Shown here: in pieces, positions 8,487 through 16,315 of the stretch | How the letters are laid out: every line of letters starts with the position of its first letter | How positions within the stretch are numbered: the first letter of the stretch is position 1 | Assembly: GCF_036402745.1 (NCBI RefSeq) | Contig: NZ_DASWSJ010000408.1 | Span: forward strand, 1-48,770 | Length of the DNA stretch: 48,770 nt | Reading direction: 5' to 3' | Origin: Actinophytocola sp036402745 | GTDB taxonomy: Bacteria; Actinomycetota; Actinomycetes; Mycobacteriales; Pseudonocardiaceae | The notes under the pieces: model-generated | The model's database searches: none | What the model saw: only the letters and a program-made list of their open reading frames with translations | Told to the model about the DNA's origin: nothing | Position numbers and translations under genes: made by a program

Positions 8487-9760
8487 GTCCCCTCCAGGCC
8501 GAACGTGGTGAACGCGGTCCGGTCCGGCAGCGGGTAGACCGGCCGGCCGCACACCGCGTTGAGGATGCGGGCGGAGCGCCACGCGGCGAGGCCGAGGTCC
8601 GGCGCGCCGACGCCGTGCGTGTGCCGCTCGGCGTTCTGCACGAACAGCGACCCCCCGGCGTCCAGGTGGACCCGGTAGTCGGCGTCGACCACGAGCCGGC
8701 CGGCGGCGTCGCGCTCGACCCGGTCGGCGAGCGGGCCGATGAGCTCGCCGAGGTCGCGCTCGCGGTAGCCGGTGGCGCACACGACCGCGTCGGTGGTGAC
8801 GGTGGCCTTGCGGTCCTGCTGGACGTGCCGCAGCTCCAGCTCCACCCGGCCGGCCCGCTCGGCGGCGGCGGTGACCTCGACGCCGGGCGCGAGCGAGACG
8901 TCCGGCCAGCCGCCGCCGACCGTGCGCTCGTAGAGCTCGTCGTAGATGTCGGCGATCGTGTCCGCGCTGATCGCCTTGTAGAGCTGCCACTGCGCGGGCA
9001 CGAGCCGGTCCCGGGTGTGCTCGTCGAGGCCGTGGAAGAAGCGCACGTAGTCCGGGGTGAACTGCTCGAGCCCGAGCTTGGAATACTCCATCGGCGCGAA
9101 CGCCTGGGTGCGGGTGAGCCAGCGCAGCGTGCCGCGGCCGGGTGGGCGGGCCCGCAGGAGGTCGAGGAACACCTCGGCGCCGGACTGCCCGGATCCGACG
9201 ACCGTGACGTCCGCCGCCTCGACGAGCCGGCGCCGGGCGGGCAGGTAGTCGGCCGAGTGCAGGATCCGCTCGCCCGCCAGGTGCTCCAGCGGGTCGGGCA
9301 GGACGGGCTCGGTGCCCACGCCGAGCACGACGTTGCGTGCCTCGACCGTGCCGCCCGGCTCGACGTCGAGCTCGAACGCGCTGCCCGACCAGCGGACGGC
9401 CCGCACGTGCCGGCCGAACCGGGTGCTCGTGAGCTTGCCGACGGCCCAGCCGCAGTAGTCCTCGTACTCCGCGCGCGGGATGTGGAACCGCTCGGCGAAG
9501 TAGAAGGGGAACAGCCGGCCGCGGTCGCGCAGGTAGCTGAGGAACGACAGCGGGTGCGCGGGCTCGACGAGCGAGACCAGGTCGGCGAGGAAGGGCACCT
9601 GCAGCGCGGCGCCGTCGATCATGAGGCCGGGGTGCCAGTGGAACTCGGGCTCGCGCTCGAAGAACGCCGTGCGCAGGCCCTCGACCGGCTCGGCGAGCGC
9701 GGCGAGGGACAGGTTGAACGGGCCGATGCCGACCCCCGCGATGTCCAGCGGGCCGGTCAT
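8483..9760 (-). CDS. Lysine/ornithine/diamine N-monooxygenase (siderophore N-hydroxylase)
   Basis: A 425-residue flavin N-hydroxylase of the IucD/SidA/DesB family. It has an N-terminal FAD motif GVGIGPFNLSLAAL, the substrate-side WHPGLMIDGAALQVPFLADLV stretch, NADPH motif VVGSGQSGAEVFLDLL near residue 190, and the C-terminal ATGYRE motif. It would oxidise a primary amine of a diamine or basic amino acid to the hydroxylamine used for hydroxamates. Pairing with a decarboxylase and a DesD-like enzyme makes cadaverine or putrescine the likely substrate. The ATG at 9760 overlaps the decarboxylase stop by 4 nt. Cytosolic; no signal or membrane segment. Confidence 0.95.
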   Translation of the reverse strand: MTGPLDIAGVGIGPFNLSLAALAEPVEGLRTAFFEREPEFHWHPGLMIDGAALQVPFLADLVSLVEPAHPLSFLSYLRDRGRLFPFYFAERFHIPRAEYEDYCGWAVGKLTSTRFGRHVRAVRWSGSAFELDVEPGGTVEARNVVLGVGTEPVLPDPLEHLAGERILHSADYLPARRRLVEAADVTVVGSGQSGAEVFLDLLRARPPGRGTLRWLTRTQAFAPMEYSKLGLEQFTPDYVRFFHGLDEHTRDRLVPAQWQLYKAISADTIADIYDELYERTVGGGWPDVSLAPGVEVTAAAERAGRVELELRHVQQDRKATVTTDAVVCATGYRERDLGELIGPLADRVERDAAGRLVVDADYRVHLDAGGSLFVQNAERHTHGVGAPDLGLAAWRSARILNAVCGRPVYPLPDRTAFTTFGLEGT

Positions 9761-11139
9761 GGCGCGAGGGTCCGCGCGGTCGCGTCGACGAGGTCGAGCA
9801 GGCCGCGGTAGTCCACGAGGGTGGCGCGCGGGTTCAGCAGGGTGAGCTTGAGCCACACCCGGCCGTCGACCGTGGCGCGGCCGAGCACGGCGGTGCCGTC
9901 GTCGAGGAGGCGCCGCCGCACGGCCGCGACGTCGGCGTCGGCGTCGGCGTCGTGGCTGACCGGTCGGACCAGGACGGTGGACAGGGTCGGCTCGCCCCAC
10001 AGCTCCAGGCCCGGGTGCCGCTCGACCTCGCGCGCGACCTGCCCGGCGAGGGTGCAGCAGTGCTCGACGAGCCCGGCGATCCCCTGCCGGCCCAGCGCGC
10101 GGAGGGTGACGGCGATCTTGAGGCAGTCCGGCCGGCGGGAGGTGCGGATGGAGCGGCCGAGGAGGTCGGGGATGCCGGCCTCGGTGTCGTCGCCGGCGTT
10201 GAGGTAGTCGGCGCGGACGTGGAGCGCGGTGCAGGGTGCGCGGGTGGCGAGGATGCCGGCGGCGATGGGCTGCCAGCCGAACTTGTGCAGGTCCAGCGCC
10301 ACCGAGTCGGCGTGCTCGAGGCCGGCGAGCCGCGGCGCGAGCCGGTCGCTGAACAGGGCGGCGCCCCCGTAGGCGGCGTCCACGTGCAGCCACGCGCCGG
10401 CCTGCCGCGCCGCCACGCCGACCTCGGCGAGCGGGTCGATTGCCCCCGTGTCCGTCGTTCCGGCGGTGGCGACGACGACCTCGTCGGCTGCCAGGTCGAG
10501 CCCGTCGGCCCGCAGCCGGCCGGCGTCGGTGTCGACCAGCCGCGGGGCGGGCAGCCCGAGGAGCCAGGCCGCGCGGGCGACGCTGTGGTGGGCGTTGCCC
10601 CCGCAGACGAGCCGGGTGCGCCCGTGCTCGCGCGCGAGCAGCAGCCCGAGGAGGTTGGACTCCGTGCCACCGCTGGTGATCACCGCGTCGGGCCGCTCCT
10701 GCGCGGGGAAGCACAGCCGGGCCAGCGTGGCGGTGAGCTCCCGCTCCAGCTCGCTCGCGACGGGTGCCTGGTCCCAGGAGTCCATCGAGGGGTTGAGCAC
10801 GCTGCCCACGAGGTCCGCCGCGGCCGCGACGGCGAGCGTGGGCCCGTGCAGGTGGGCGGCACACCACGGGTGCGCGGGGTCGACCGACCCGGCGGTGAGG
10901 AGCCGGGTGAGCTCGTCGAGCGCGACCGCCTCCCCGACGCCCTGGGGTGGCAGCAGGTCGAGCCCGTCCAGGGCGGCGGCCACCGCGGCCGGGCCGCCGG
11001 CCGGGATCGGACCGGTACGTGTCGCGGCCGTCTCGGACATCGCGTCCAGGGCGACCGTCACCAGGGCACGCACCCGGTCCGCGCCCGCGGTGCCGGCGGA
11101 CAGCCGCGGCTCGTCGGAGGCGTCTGGCGAAGCCCGCAA
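9757..11139 (-). CDS. PLP-dependent group II decarboxylase (DesA-like)
   Basis: About 460 residues of a type-II pyridoxal-phosphate decarboxylase. Motifs: ITSGGTESNL, HVDAAYGGAALF (the cofactor Asp), and DLHKFGWQP with the Schiff-base Lys. By context it makes the diamine precursor from lysine or ornithine; diaminobutyrate is another possibility. The start is uncertain. GTG 11178 would translate through the iron box, so I prefer TTG 11139, which lies just downstream of the box with GGGG at a ribosome-site distance and fits DesA-like N-termini. First gene of the iron-regulated operon. Confidence 0.88.
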   Translation of the reverse strand: MRASPDASDEPRLSAGTAGADRVRALVTVALDAMSETAATRTGPIPAGGPAAVAAALDGLDLLPPQGVGEAVALDELTRLLTAGSVDPAHPWCAAHLHGPTLAVAAAADLVGSVLNPSMDSWDQAPVASELERELTATLARLCFPAQERPDAVITSGGTESNLLGLLLAREHGRTRLVCGGNAHHSVARAAWLLGLPAPRLVDTDAGRLRADGLDLAADEVVVATAGTTDTGAIDPLAEVGVAARQAGAWLHVDAAYGGAALFSDRLAPRLAGLEHADSVALDLHKFGWQPIAAGILATRAPCTALHVRADYLNAGDDTEAGIPDLLGRSIRTSRRPDCLKIAVTLRALGRQGIAGLVEHCCTLAGQVAREVERHPGLELWGEPTLSTVLVRPVSHDADADADVAAVRRRLLDDGTAVLGRATVDGRVWLKLTLLNPRATLVDYRGLLDLVDATARTLAP

Positions 11140-11152
11140 TCTGACCCCATTC

Positions 11153-11171
11153 TTAGGTGAACCTAACCTGA
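11153..11171 (-). promoter_or_regulatory. DmdR1/IdeR iron box of the siderophore operon
   Basis: On the minus strand the 19 nt TCAGGTTAGGTTCACCTAA match the actinobacterial iron box (TTAGGTTAGGCTCACCTAA) at 17 of 19 positions. The core TTAGGTTCACCTAA is nearly symmetrical. It is followed by TAAGAAT (11155-11149), a possible -10 element, so bound iron-loaded repressor would cover the promoter. It lies 14 nt before the preferred decarboxylase start. Confidence 0.9.
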
Positions 11172-11212
11172 GGGCCACAATACGGCCGCCGCCCGCCGGC
11201 GCACTATCGGGT

Positions 11213-12163
11213 TCAGGCCGGGGCCAGCGACCGGACCAGCTGCTGCGGGTCCGCGCCGGTGGGCAGGACCGAGATGACCGGGGTGTCCAAACCGGACTCG
11301 ACGTACTCGGCCACCCGCTCCCGGCAGTGCTCGACGGGGCCGTGCACGATCAGGTCGTCCACCACCGCGTCCGGGATGGCCGCGTTCGCCGCCGCGCGCT
11401 CGCCCGCCGCCCACGCCTCGTGCATCGGCGCCAGCGCGTCGCCGCGGCCCAGCCACTCGTGGAACGCCGCGTACACCGGCACCGTGAGGTAGCTGCTGAT
11501 CAGCATGCGGCCCAGGCCCCGCGCGGCGTCGGCGTCCTCGGTGGGGCACACGAAGATCCGGGCCACGAGCTCGCCGTCGGCGCCCAGCTCGCCGCGGACC
11601 TTCGGGACGTCCGACGGTGCCAGCCAGTTCGTGATCGCCCCGTCCGCCTCGCGCGCGGCCAGCCGCAGCATCCCCGGACGCAGCGCCGCCAGCACGATCG
11701 GCGGCGGCGGGGTCGGCGGGCGCTCCAGCCGGAACTTCGAGACCGCGAACGTCTCGTACTCCTCGGTGATCTTGTCCCCGACCAGCGCCGCCCGCAGGAA
11801 CCGCACCGTGTCCCGGGCCCGCGCGTAGGGCGCGTCGAACGGCACGGCGTTCCACCCGGTGACGATCGTCGGCGTCGACGTGCCCACGCCCAGCACGAAC
11901 CGGCCGGGCGCGAGCTCGGCGATGGTCGCCGCCTGCATCGCCAGCAGGCCAGGCCCGCGCGTGTAGACGGGTGCGATCGCGGTGCCGAGCCGGAGCCCGG
12001 GCGCCCACTCGGCGGCCAGCGCCAGCGGGGTGAACGCGTCCGTGCCGGCGGTCTCGGCCGACCACACGTCGGTGTAGCCCAGGTCGGGCAGCTCGCGGAC
12101 GAGCTCGCGGTGCGCGGTGAGCGGCACCCCGGTCAGCGGCAGCGTGATTCCCCAGCGGTTCAC
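11213..12163 (-). CDS. LLM-class F420-dependent oxidoreductase
   Basis: A 316-residue luciferase-like monooxygenase-fold protein. Features are an N-terminal RWGITLPLTG strand, DLGYTDVWSAE, the FVLGVGTSTPTIVTGWN segment and a C-terminal PVEHCRERVAEYVESGLD helix, as in TIGR-type mycobacterial F420 enzymes. Flavin or F420 dependence is inferred from the family; the substrate is unknown. The GTG start overlaps the S9 peptidase stop (GTGA), so the two form one transcription unit. That unit ends about 40 nt before the iron box of the siderophore operon on the same strand, so read-through is possible. Confidence 0.85.
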   Translation of the reverse strand: MNRWGITLPLTGVPLTAHRELVRELPDLGYTDVWSAETAGTDAFTPLALAAEWAPGLRLGTAIAPVYTRGPGLLAMQAATIAELAPGRFVLGVGTSTPTIVTGWNAVPFDAPYARARDTVRFLRAALVGDKITEEYETFAVSKFRLERPPTPPPPIVLAALRPGMLRLAAREADGAITNWLAPSDVPKVRGELGADGELVARIFVCPTEDADAARGLGRMLISSYLTVPVYAAFHEWLGRGDALAPMHEAWAAGERAAANAAIPDAVVDDLIVHGPVEHCRERVAEYVESGLDTPVISVLPTGADPQQLVRSLAPA

Positions 12164-14286
12164 TGCGCCACCTCCGCGTCCAGGCCCAGCGCGGAGCGCA
12201 GCCACCGCACCTGCATCAGCATGAAGTTCTCCGCCACCTCGTCGTCCTGCGGGGTCATGTGCGTGACGCCGGGCAGCGGCAGCAGCGCGTGCGGGCGGCC
12301 GGCGGCCACCAGTGCGGCGGACAGCCGCACCGAGTGCGCCACCACCACGTTGTCGTCGGCGAGCCCGTGGATGACCAGCAGCGGCCGCTCGAGCTTCGGT
12401 GCGTCGTCGATCAGCGAGTTGCGGTCGTAGACCTCCGGTTTCTCCTCGGGATGGCCGAGATACCGCTCGGTGTAGTGCGTGTCGTAGAGCCGCCAGTCGG
12501 TGACCGGCGCGCCCGCGATCGCCGCGTGGAACACGTCCGGCCGGCGCAGCACCGCCAGCGCGGACAGGTAGCCGCCGTAGGACCAGCCGCGGATGGCCAC
12601 AGTGGACAGGTCGAGCTCGGGGAACGCCTCGGCGGCCGCCGCCAGCGCGTCGACCTGGTCGGTGAGCGTGACGCCGGCGAAGTCGAACGCCACCTGCCGG
12701 TCCCAGGCCGGCCCGCGCCCGGGTGTGCCGCGGCCGTCCGCGATGAGCACGGCGAAGCCCTGGTCGGCGAGCCACTGCGGGCCGAGGTAGGCGTTGCGGC
12801 TGGCCATGACCCGCTGCGCGTGCGGCCCGCCGTACGGGTCGAGCAGCACCGGCAGCGGCCCGCCGCCCGGCTCGTACCCGGTGGGGAGCACCAGCGCGGC
12901 CCGCAGCGCGCGCTCGCCGAGGGTGAGCAGCCGCAGGTTCGGCGTGATGCCCGGATCGACCGCGTGCGAGGCGATCCCGGCGATCCGCTCGTCCCCGCGC
13001 AGCACGTCGATCACCGGGCCGGACCGCTCCAGCGACCACGAGGTCAGCACGGTCACGTCGCCGCCCCGCGTCGCGCCGTGCACGCCGTCCGAAGTGGACA
13101 TTCGGGTGACGCCCGCGTCGTCGACCCGGTGGACGTGCACCTGCGTGGGGTCGGACTCGGTGGCGGAGAAGAGGATGTCCGCGCCGACGTCGAGGACCGC
13201 GCGCACCTGCGTCGACGGCGGGGTGACCTCCTTGTCGTCGACGAGGAGCCGGTAGCCGCCCTGGCTCACCGCGACCCGCACGAGCCGGCCGTCGGGCGTC
13301 CAGGCCGGCACGCCGGGGGTGATCTCGACCCAGTGCTCGTCGGTGTCGGTGGCGAGCAGCTCGGTGGCGCCGGTGTCCGGGTCGACCGCGCGGGTCTCCA
13401 TGCGCCGCTGGTCGCGGGTCTGCAGGGCGATCAGCGGCGGGCCGCCGGCGCTCCAGTGCGCGGTGACCAGGTAGGGCAGCTCGCCACCGGGCCAGTCGAC
13501 GTCCACCCGGGAGCTCCGGTCCCGGTCCAGGCTCAGGACCGCGAGCCGGACCTCGACGTTGTCCGTGCCGGCGGCCGGGTAGGACACGACGTTGGGCGCC
13601 ACCTCGGGGTTGGCCGGGTCGGCGATGTGCCAGCGGCGCACCGGGCTCTTGTCGGTGAACGCGACGAGCAGCCGGGTGCCGTCGGGGGACCACCAGTACC
13701 CGCGCGAGCGGCCCATCTCCTCGGCCGCGATGAACTCGGCCACGCCGCACGCCTGGTCCGGCCCCTCCGGCTCGGCGAGCGCCCGGTCGCCGGTGCCGTC
13801 GACGCCGACCACGCGCAGCGCGCCGCCCGAGACGTAGGCGACGTGCCGGCCGGTGGGGTCGGGCCGCGGGTCGATGACGCCGGGCGCGGTGTCGAGCTCC
13901 CGGGTCTCGCCGGTGACCGCGTCCGCCACGAAGAGCTTGCCGGACAACGCGAACGCGGCGATCCGCACGTCGGCGTCGGTGGCGTTGCCGACGACGCCGC
14001 CGGCCTGCTCGCGGCTGCGCTCGCGGCGGGCCCGCTCCTCCGGCGGCAGGTCCTCGGTGTAGCCGGAGCCGCCCCCGCCGAGGAGCACGTCCGGGTCGGC
14101 GAGCCGGCTCTCGGTGCCCGTGGCGAGGTCGAGCCGCCACAGGATGTGCTGGCGGTCCGCGCCGGACGCCGAGCGCAGGAACAGGACGCGTGAGCCGTCC
14201 GGCGACACCTGGAACCCGCGCGGCGTCCCGAGGGTGAACCGCTGGGTCCTGGCCTGGAGGCGGAGGAATGAGCTCTCGTTGGTCAC
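12160..14286 (-). CDS. S9-family prolyl oligopeptidase / dipeptidyl peptidase IV-like peptidase
   Basis: A 708-residue serine peptidase with an N-terminal beta-propeller (about 30-430, including the DPP-IV-type YTEDLPPEERARRER, EFIAAEEMGRSRGYWWSPDG and VRRWHIADP segments) and a C-terminal alpha/beta hydrolase domain. The catalytic triad is visible: Ser in GWSYGGY, Asp in HGLADDNVV, His in GVTHMT. The EFIAAEE stretch resembles the double-Glu motif that anchors the substrate N-terminus in DPP-IV. No signal peptide is seen, so it is probably cytosolic. The start is GTG at 14286, 22 nt after the SRPBCC gene. Confidence 0.93.
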   Translation of the reverse strand: MTNESSFLRLQARTQRFTLGTPRGFQVSPDGSRVLFLRSASGADRQHILWRLDLATGTESRLADPDVLLGGGGSGYTEDLPPEERARRERSREQAGGVVGNATDADVRIAAFALSGKLFVADAVTGETRELDTAPGVIDPRPDPTGRHVAYVSGGALRVVGVDGTGDRALAEPEGPDQACGVAEFIAAEEMGRSRGYWWSPDGTRLLVAFTDKSPVRRWHIADPANPEVAPNVVSYPAAGTDNVEVRLAVLSLDRDRSSRVDVDWPGGELPYLVTAHWSAGGPPLIALQTRDQRRMETRAVDPDTGATELLATDTDEHWVEITPGVPAWTPDGRLVRVAVSQGGYRLLVDDKEVTPPSTQVRAVLDVGADILFSATESDPTQVHVHRVDDAGVTRMSTSDGVHGATRGGDVTVLTSWSLERSGPVIDVLRGDERIAGIASHAVDPGITPNLRLLTLGERALRAALVLPTGYEPGGGPLPVLLDPYGGPHAQRVMASRNAYLGPQWLADQGFAVLIADGRGTPGRGPAWDRQVAFDFAGVTLTDQVDALAAAAEAFPELDLSTVAIRGWSYGGYLSALAVLRRPDVFHAAIAGAPVTDWRLYDTHYTERYLGHPEEKPEVYDRNSLIDDAPKLERPLLVIHGLADDNVVVAHSVRLSAALVAAGRPHALLPLPGVTHMTPQDDEVAENFMLMQVRWLRSALGLDAEVAQ

Positions 14287-14308
14287 CCCCAGACCCTATG
14301 TCGTCGGG

Positions 14309-14770
14309 TTAGATCTGCTCGGCGTAAGCCGCCAGAATGCCCGCCCACCCACCCGGCGAGTCGATGCCGCGCAGGACCTGCTCGGGCTTGTCGTGGCGCT
14401 CGATGTGCCGGTGCTCCAGGTCGACCCGGGTACGGTCGGGTGCCTCCGCGATGAAGCGGACCTCGATCTCGCTCGCCATCGCCGGGTTCGGGTCGTAGCT
14501 CCAGTCGGCCTGCAGGTGCCAGGACAGCACCACCCGGCCCGGCGGCTCCCAGGCCAGCACCCGGCCCCAGTCGCACTCGCTGCCGTCCGCGCCGCGCTCG
14601 TACCAGCGGCCGCCCCGGTGCGGCTCGATGACCGCGTCGGCCAATTCGGCCATGCCGATGTGGTGGCCCTTCGGCCACCAGGTGAAGAACCGCTCGGTGA
14701 ACACGGTGAAGGCGTGCTCCCGGGCGGCCCGCACGGTCACCGACCTCACCACAGCGAGGGTCGTGCTCAT
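14309..14770 (-). CDS. SRPBCC / AHSA1-domain protein
   Basis: A 153-residue START-like protein with an AHSA1-type signature: VRSVTVRAAREHAFTVFTERFFTWWPKGHH, GGRWYERGADGSECDWGRVLAWEPPGRVVLSWHL and EVRF...TRVDLEHRHIERH. These form a hydrophobic-ligand barrel without a known enzymatic reaction. The ATG overlaps the ArsR stop by 4 nt (ATGA). ArsR plus AHSA1 pairs are very common in actinobacteria, often in response to environmental compounds; the ligand here is unknown. Confidence 0.92.
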   Translation of the reverse strand: MSTTLAVVRSVTVRAAREHAFTVFTERFFTWWPKGHHIGMAELADAVIEPHRGGRWYERGADGSECDWGRVLAWEPPGRVVLSWHLQADWSYDPNPAMASEIEVRFIAEAPDRTRVDLEHRHIERHDKPEQVLRGIDSPGGWAGILAAYAEQI

Positions 14771-15075
14771 GTGTCCTCCTCCGCCGCCGCGGCGAACGCG
14801 GCGAGTGCGTTGTCCCAGAGCTGGTCCAGGTAGTCGCGCAGCGCCGCCACGCCACGCGGGTCGACCCGGTAGAGCCGCCGGGTGCCCTCGGCGTGGTCGA
14901 GGACCAGCTCGACCTCCTTGAGCACCCTGAGGTGCTGCGACACGGCCGGGCGGCTCACCGGCAGCTCGCGTGCCAACTCACCGACGGCCCGCGGCCGGTC
15001 GGCCAGCAGCTCGAAGATCGCCCGGCGAGTGGGATCGCCGAGCGCGCCGAGCGCCGCCATTTGGTAAGTCGACAC
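14767..15075 (-). CDS. ArsR-family transcriptional repressor
   Basis: About 102 residues, one winged-helix domain: GALGDPTRRAIFELLADRPRAVGELARELPVSRPAVSQHLRVLKEVELV, then the wing HAEGTRRLYRVDPRG. No Cys metal motif (ELCVCD type) is present, so it is of the non-metal ArsR class paired with SRPBCC proteins. Start chosen at GTG 15075, where a consensus-like promoter would initiate and give a leaderless message. ATG 15060 is an alternative. A TTG further upstream lies in the -35 element and is rejected. Likely self-represses through the overlapping inverted repeat. Confidence 0.9.
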   Translation of the reverse strand: MSTYQMAALGALGDPTRRAIFELLADRPRAVGELARELPVSRPAVSQHLRVLKEVELVLDHAEGTRRLYRVDPRGVAALRDYLDQLWDNALAAFAAAAEEDT

Positions 15076-15111
15076 GAACCGTAAGTTACGACTTACCGCC
15101 GGATTCGTCAA
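15063..15111 (-). promoter_or_regulatory. Promoter and candidate ArsR operator
   Basis: On the minus strand TTGACG (15111-15106) and TAACTT (15088-15083) are separated by 17 nt, a good sigma-70-type promoter. Over it lies a perfect 9-bp inverted repeat, GGTAAGTCG (15063-15071) and CGACTTACC (15089-15097), with the smaller palindrome GTAAGTTAC (15081-15089) in between. The repeat covers the -10 region and start site, as expected for autorepression. Confidence 0.65.
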
Positions 15112-15136
15112 GCGACTTCTTGGCCGACACTTCGCG

Positions 15137-15158
15137 CTCTCACAGGCTCCTCCCAGGC
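15137..15158 (+). promoter_or_regulatory. Imperfect 11-bp direct repeat upstream of HtrA-like gene
   Basis: CTCTCACAGGC (15137-15147) and TCCTCCCAGGC (15148-15158) are adjacent and agree at 8 of 11 positions, ending 20 nt before the HtrA ATG. Tandem 11-bp repeats are the usual target of OmpR/PhoB-family regulators. Compare the clearer TCTCAG array at 36559-36606. Weak evidence on its own. Confidence 0.3.
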
Positions 15159-15178
15159 AGCGGGCTCACCGTGGAGTC

Positions 15179-16144
15179 ATGACCGAGACCTACCAGCCAC
15201 CGCGCCAGCCTCCGGTGCCCCCATGGACCTACCCGAGCCCGTCCTACCTCCCGCCGCAGCCCCCGGTCCCGCCGGCCCCGCCGGAGTCCGGACCGCAGCC
15301 GGGACCGCAGCCGCCGAGGAACCGCTTCCAGCGCAACACGATCGCGCTCCTCGCGGCCGCCACGCTCGCCGCGGGCGGTATCGGCGGCACGGTCGGCGCG
15401 CTGCTCGGGGGAGACAACGGCACCGCGCCCGCGCCGGCCGCCGCGAGCGCGTCCACCACGTCGAACACCTCGCCGGTGGACGTCAGCTCGGTGGTCGACA
15501 AGGTCAAGAACAGCGTGGTCCAGGTGAACGTGCAGTCGCCGAACTCGCAGGGCATCGGCTCCGGCGTGATCCTCAGCGCCGGCGGCCGGATCCTCACGAA
15601 CAACCACGTCGTCGCCGGCGCCGACCAGGTGACCGTCACGCTGGCCGACGGCCGCACGGTGCCCGCGACCGTCGTCGGCACCGACCCGGCGAGCGACCTG
15701 GCGGTGATCCAGGCCCAGGGGGTGTCCGGCCTGACCGCCGCGAAGTTCGGCGACTCCGCCGCGGTGCACGTCGGCGACGAGGTCATCGCGATCGGGTCGC
15801 CCGGCGGCCTGCAGGGCACGGTGACGACGGGGATCGTCAGCGCGCTCAACCGCGAGGTCAACGTGCCCGCCGACCAGCAGCAGACCCCGCAGGGCCTGCC
15901 CTTCGGCGTGCCGGGCTCGAGCTCGGGCTCCGGCGGCACCGTCACCTACCACGCGATCCAGACCGACGCGTCGATCAACCAGGGGAACTCCGGGGGACCG
16001 CTCTTCAACACCGCCGGCGAGGTCGTCGGCATCAACTCGGCGATGTACTCGCCCGTCTCGGGCCCGAACGGGTCAGCGGGCAGCGTCGGGATCGGGTTCG
16101 CCATCCCGAGCAACGATGCCCAGAAGGTGATCAACCAGTTCTGA
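15179..16144 (+). CDS. Membrane-anchored trypsin-like serine protease (HtrA/S1C family, no PDZ domain)
   Basis: 321 residues: a Pro-rich cytosolic N-terminus (about 1-50), one membrane segment (TIALLAAATLAAGGIGGTVGALL, about 54-76), a Ala/Ser/Thr linker, then a trypsin-like domain. Triad: His in LTNNHVV, Asp in DPASDLAVI, Ser in NQGNSGGPLFN. The protein stops right after GIGFAIPSNDAQKVINQF, where HtrA/PepD proteins normally continue into a PDZ domain, so it is a PDZ-less form. Probable role: extracytoplasmic protein quality control or signalling. ATG 15179 has GGAG at 5 nt. Its 3' end overlaps the convergent small gene by 72 nt. Confidence 0.93.
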   Translation: MTETYQPPRQPPVPPWTYPSPSYLPPQPPVPPAPPESGPQPGPQPPRNRFQRNTIALLAAATLAAGGIGGTVGALLGGDNGTAPAPAAASASTTSNTSPVDVSSVVDKVKNSVVQVNVQSPNSQGIGSGVILSAGGRILTNNHVVAGADQVTVTLADGRTVPATVVGTDPASDLAVIQAQGVSGLTAAKFGDSAAVHVGDEVIAIGSPGGLQGTVTTGIVSALNREVNVPADQQQTPQGLPFGVPGSSSGSGGTVTYHAIQTDASINQGNSGGPLFNTAGEVVGINSAMYSPVSGPNGSAGSVGIGFAIPSNDAQKVINQF

Positions 16145-16315
16145 GCCACCGACCGTGATGCTCGCCCGCCGCGCCTCGGCCACCGCCAGGGACGCGCGGG
16201 TGAGCAGCCACCCGGCCTTCCGCACCCGCCGCCGCTCCCGCCGCGCCGCGACCAGCAGCGCGGCGGCGCCCACGGTGAGGACGACCCCGGCGAGGACGGT
16301 CAGCTCAGCGAGCAC
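16073..16315 (-). CDS. Small single-pass membrane protein, hypothetical
   Basis: 80 residues. The first half is convincing: a membrane segment LAELTVLAGVVLTVGAAALLVA followed by an Arg-rich stop-transfer stretch (ARRERRRVRK). The last 24 residues are read antisense to the HtrA gene and have relaxed third-position GC, so they may be a run-on tail. The GTG start overlaps the previous stop by 11 nt, indicating translational coupling to the 123-residue membrane protein. No family recognised. Confidence 0.6.
   Translation of the reverse strand: MLAELTVLAGVVLTVGAAALLVAARRERRRVRKAGWLLTRASLAVAEARRASITVGGSELVDHLLGIVARDGEPDPDAAR

Noticed and set aside
11140..11178. GTG 11178 as decarboxylase start
   Set aside because: It would translate through the iron box and the predicted promoter; the extra residues match nothing in DesA-like proteins.
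15076..15111. TTG 15111 as ArsR start
   Set aside because: This TTG is part of the TTGACG -35 element and the added residues come from the promoter.
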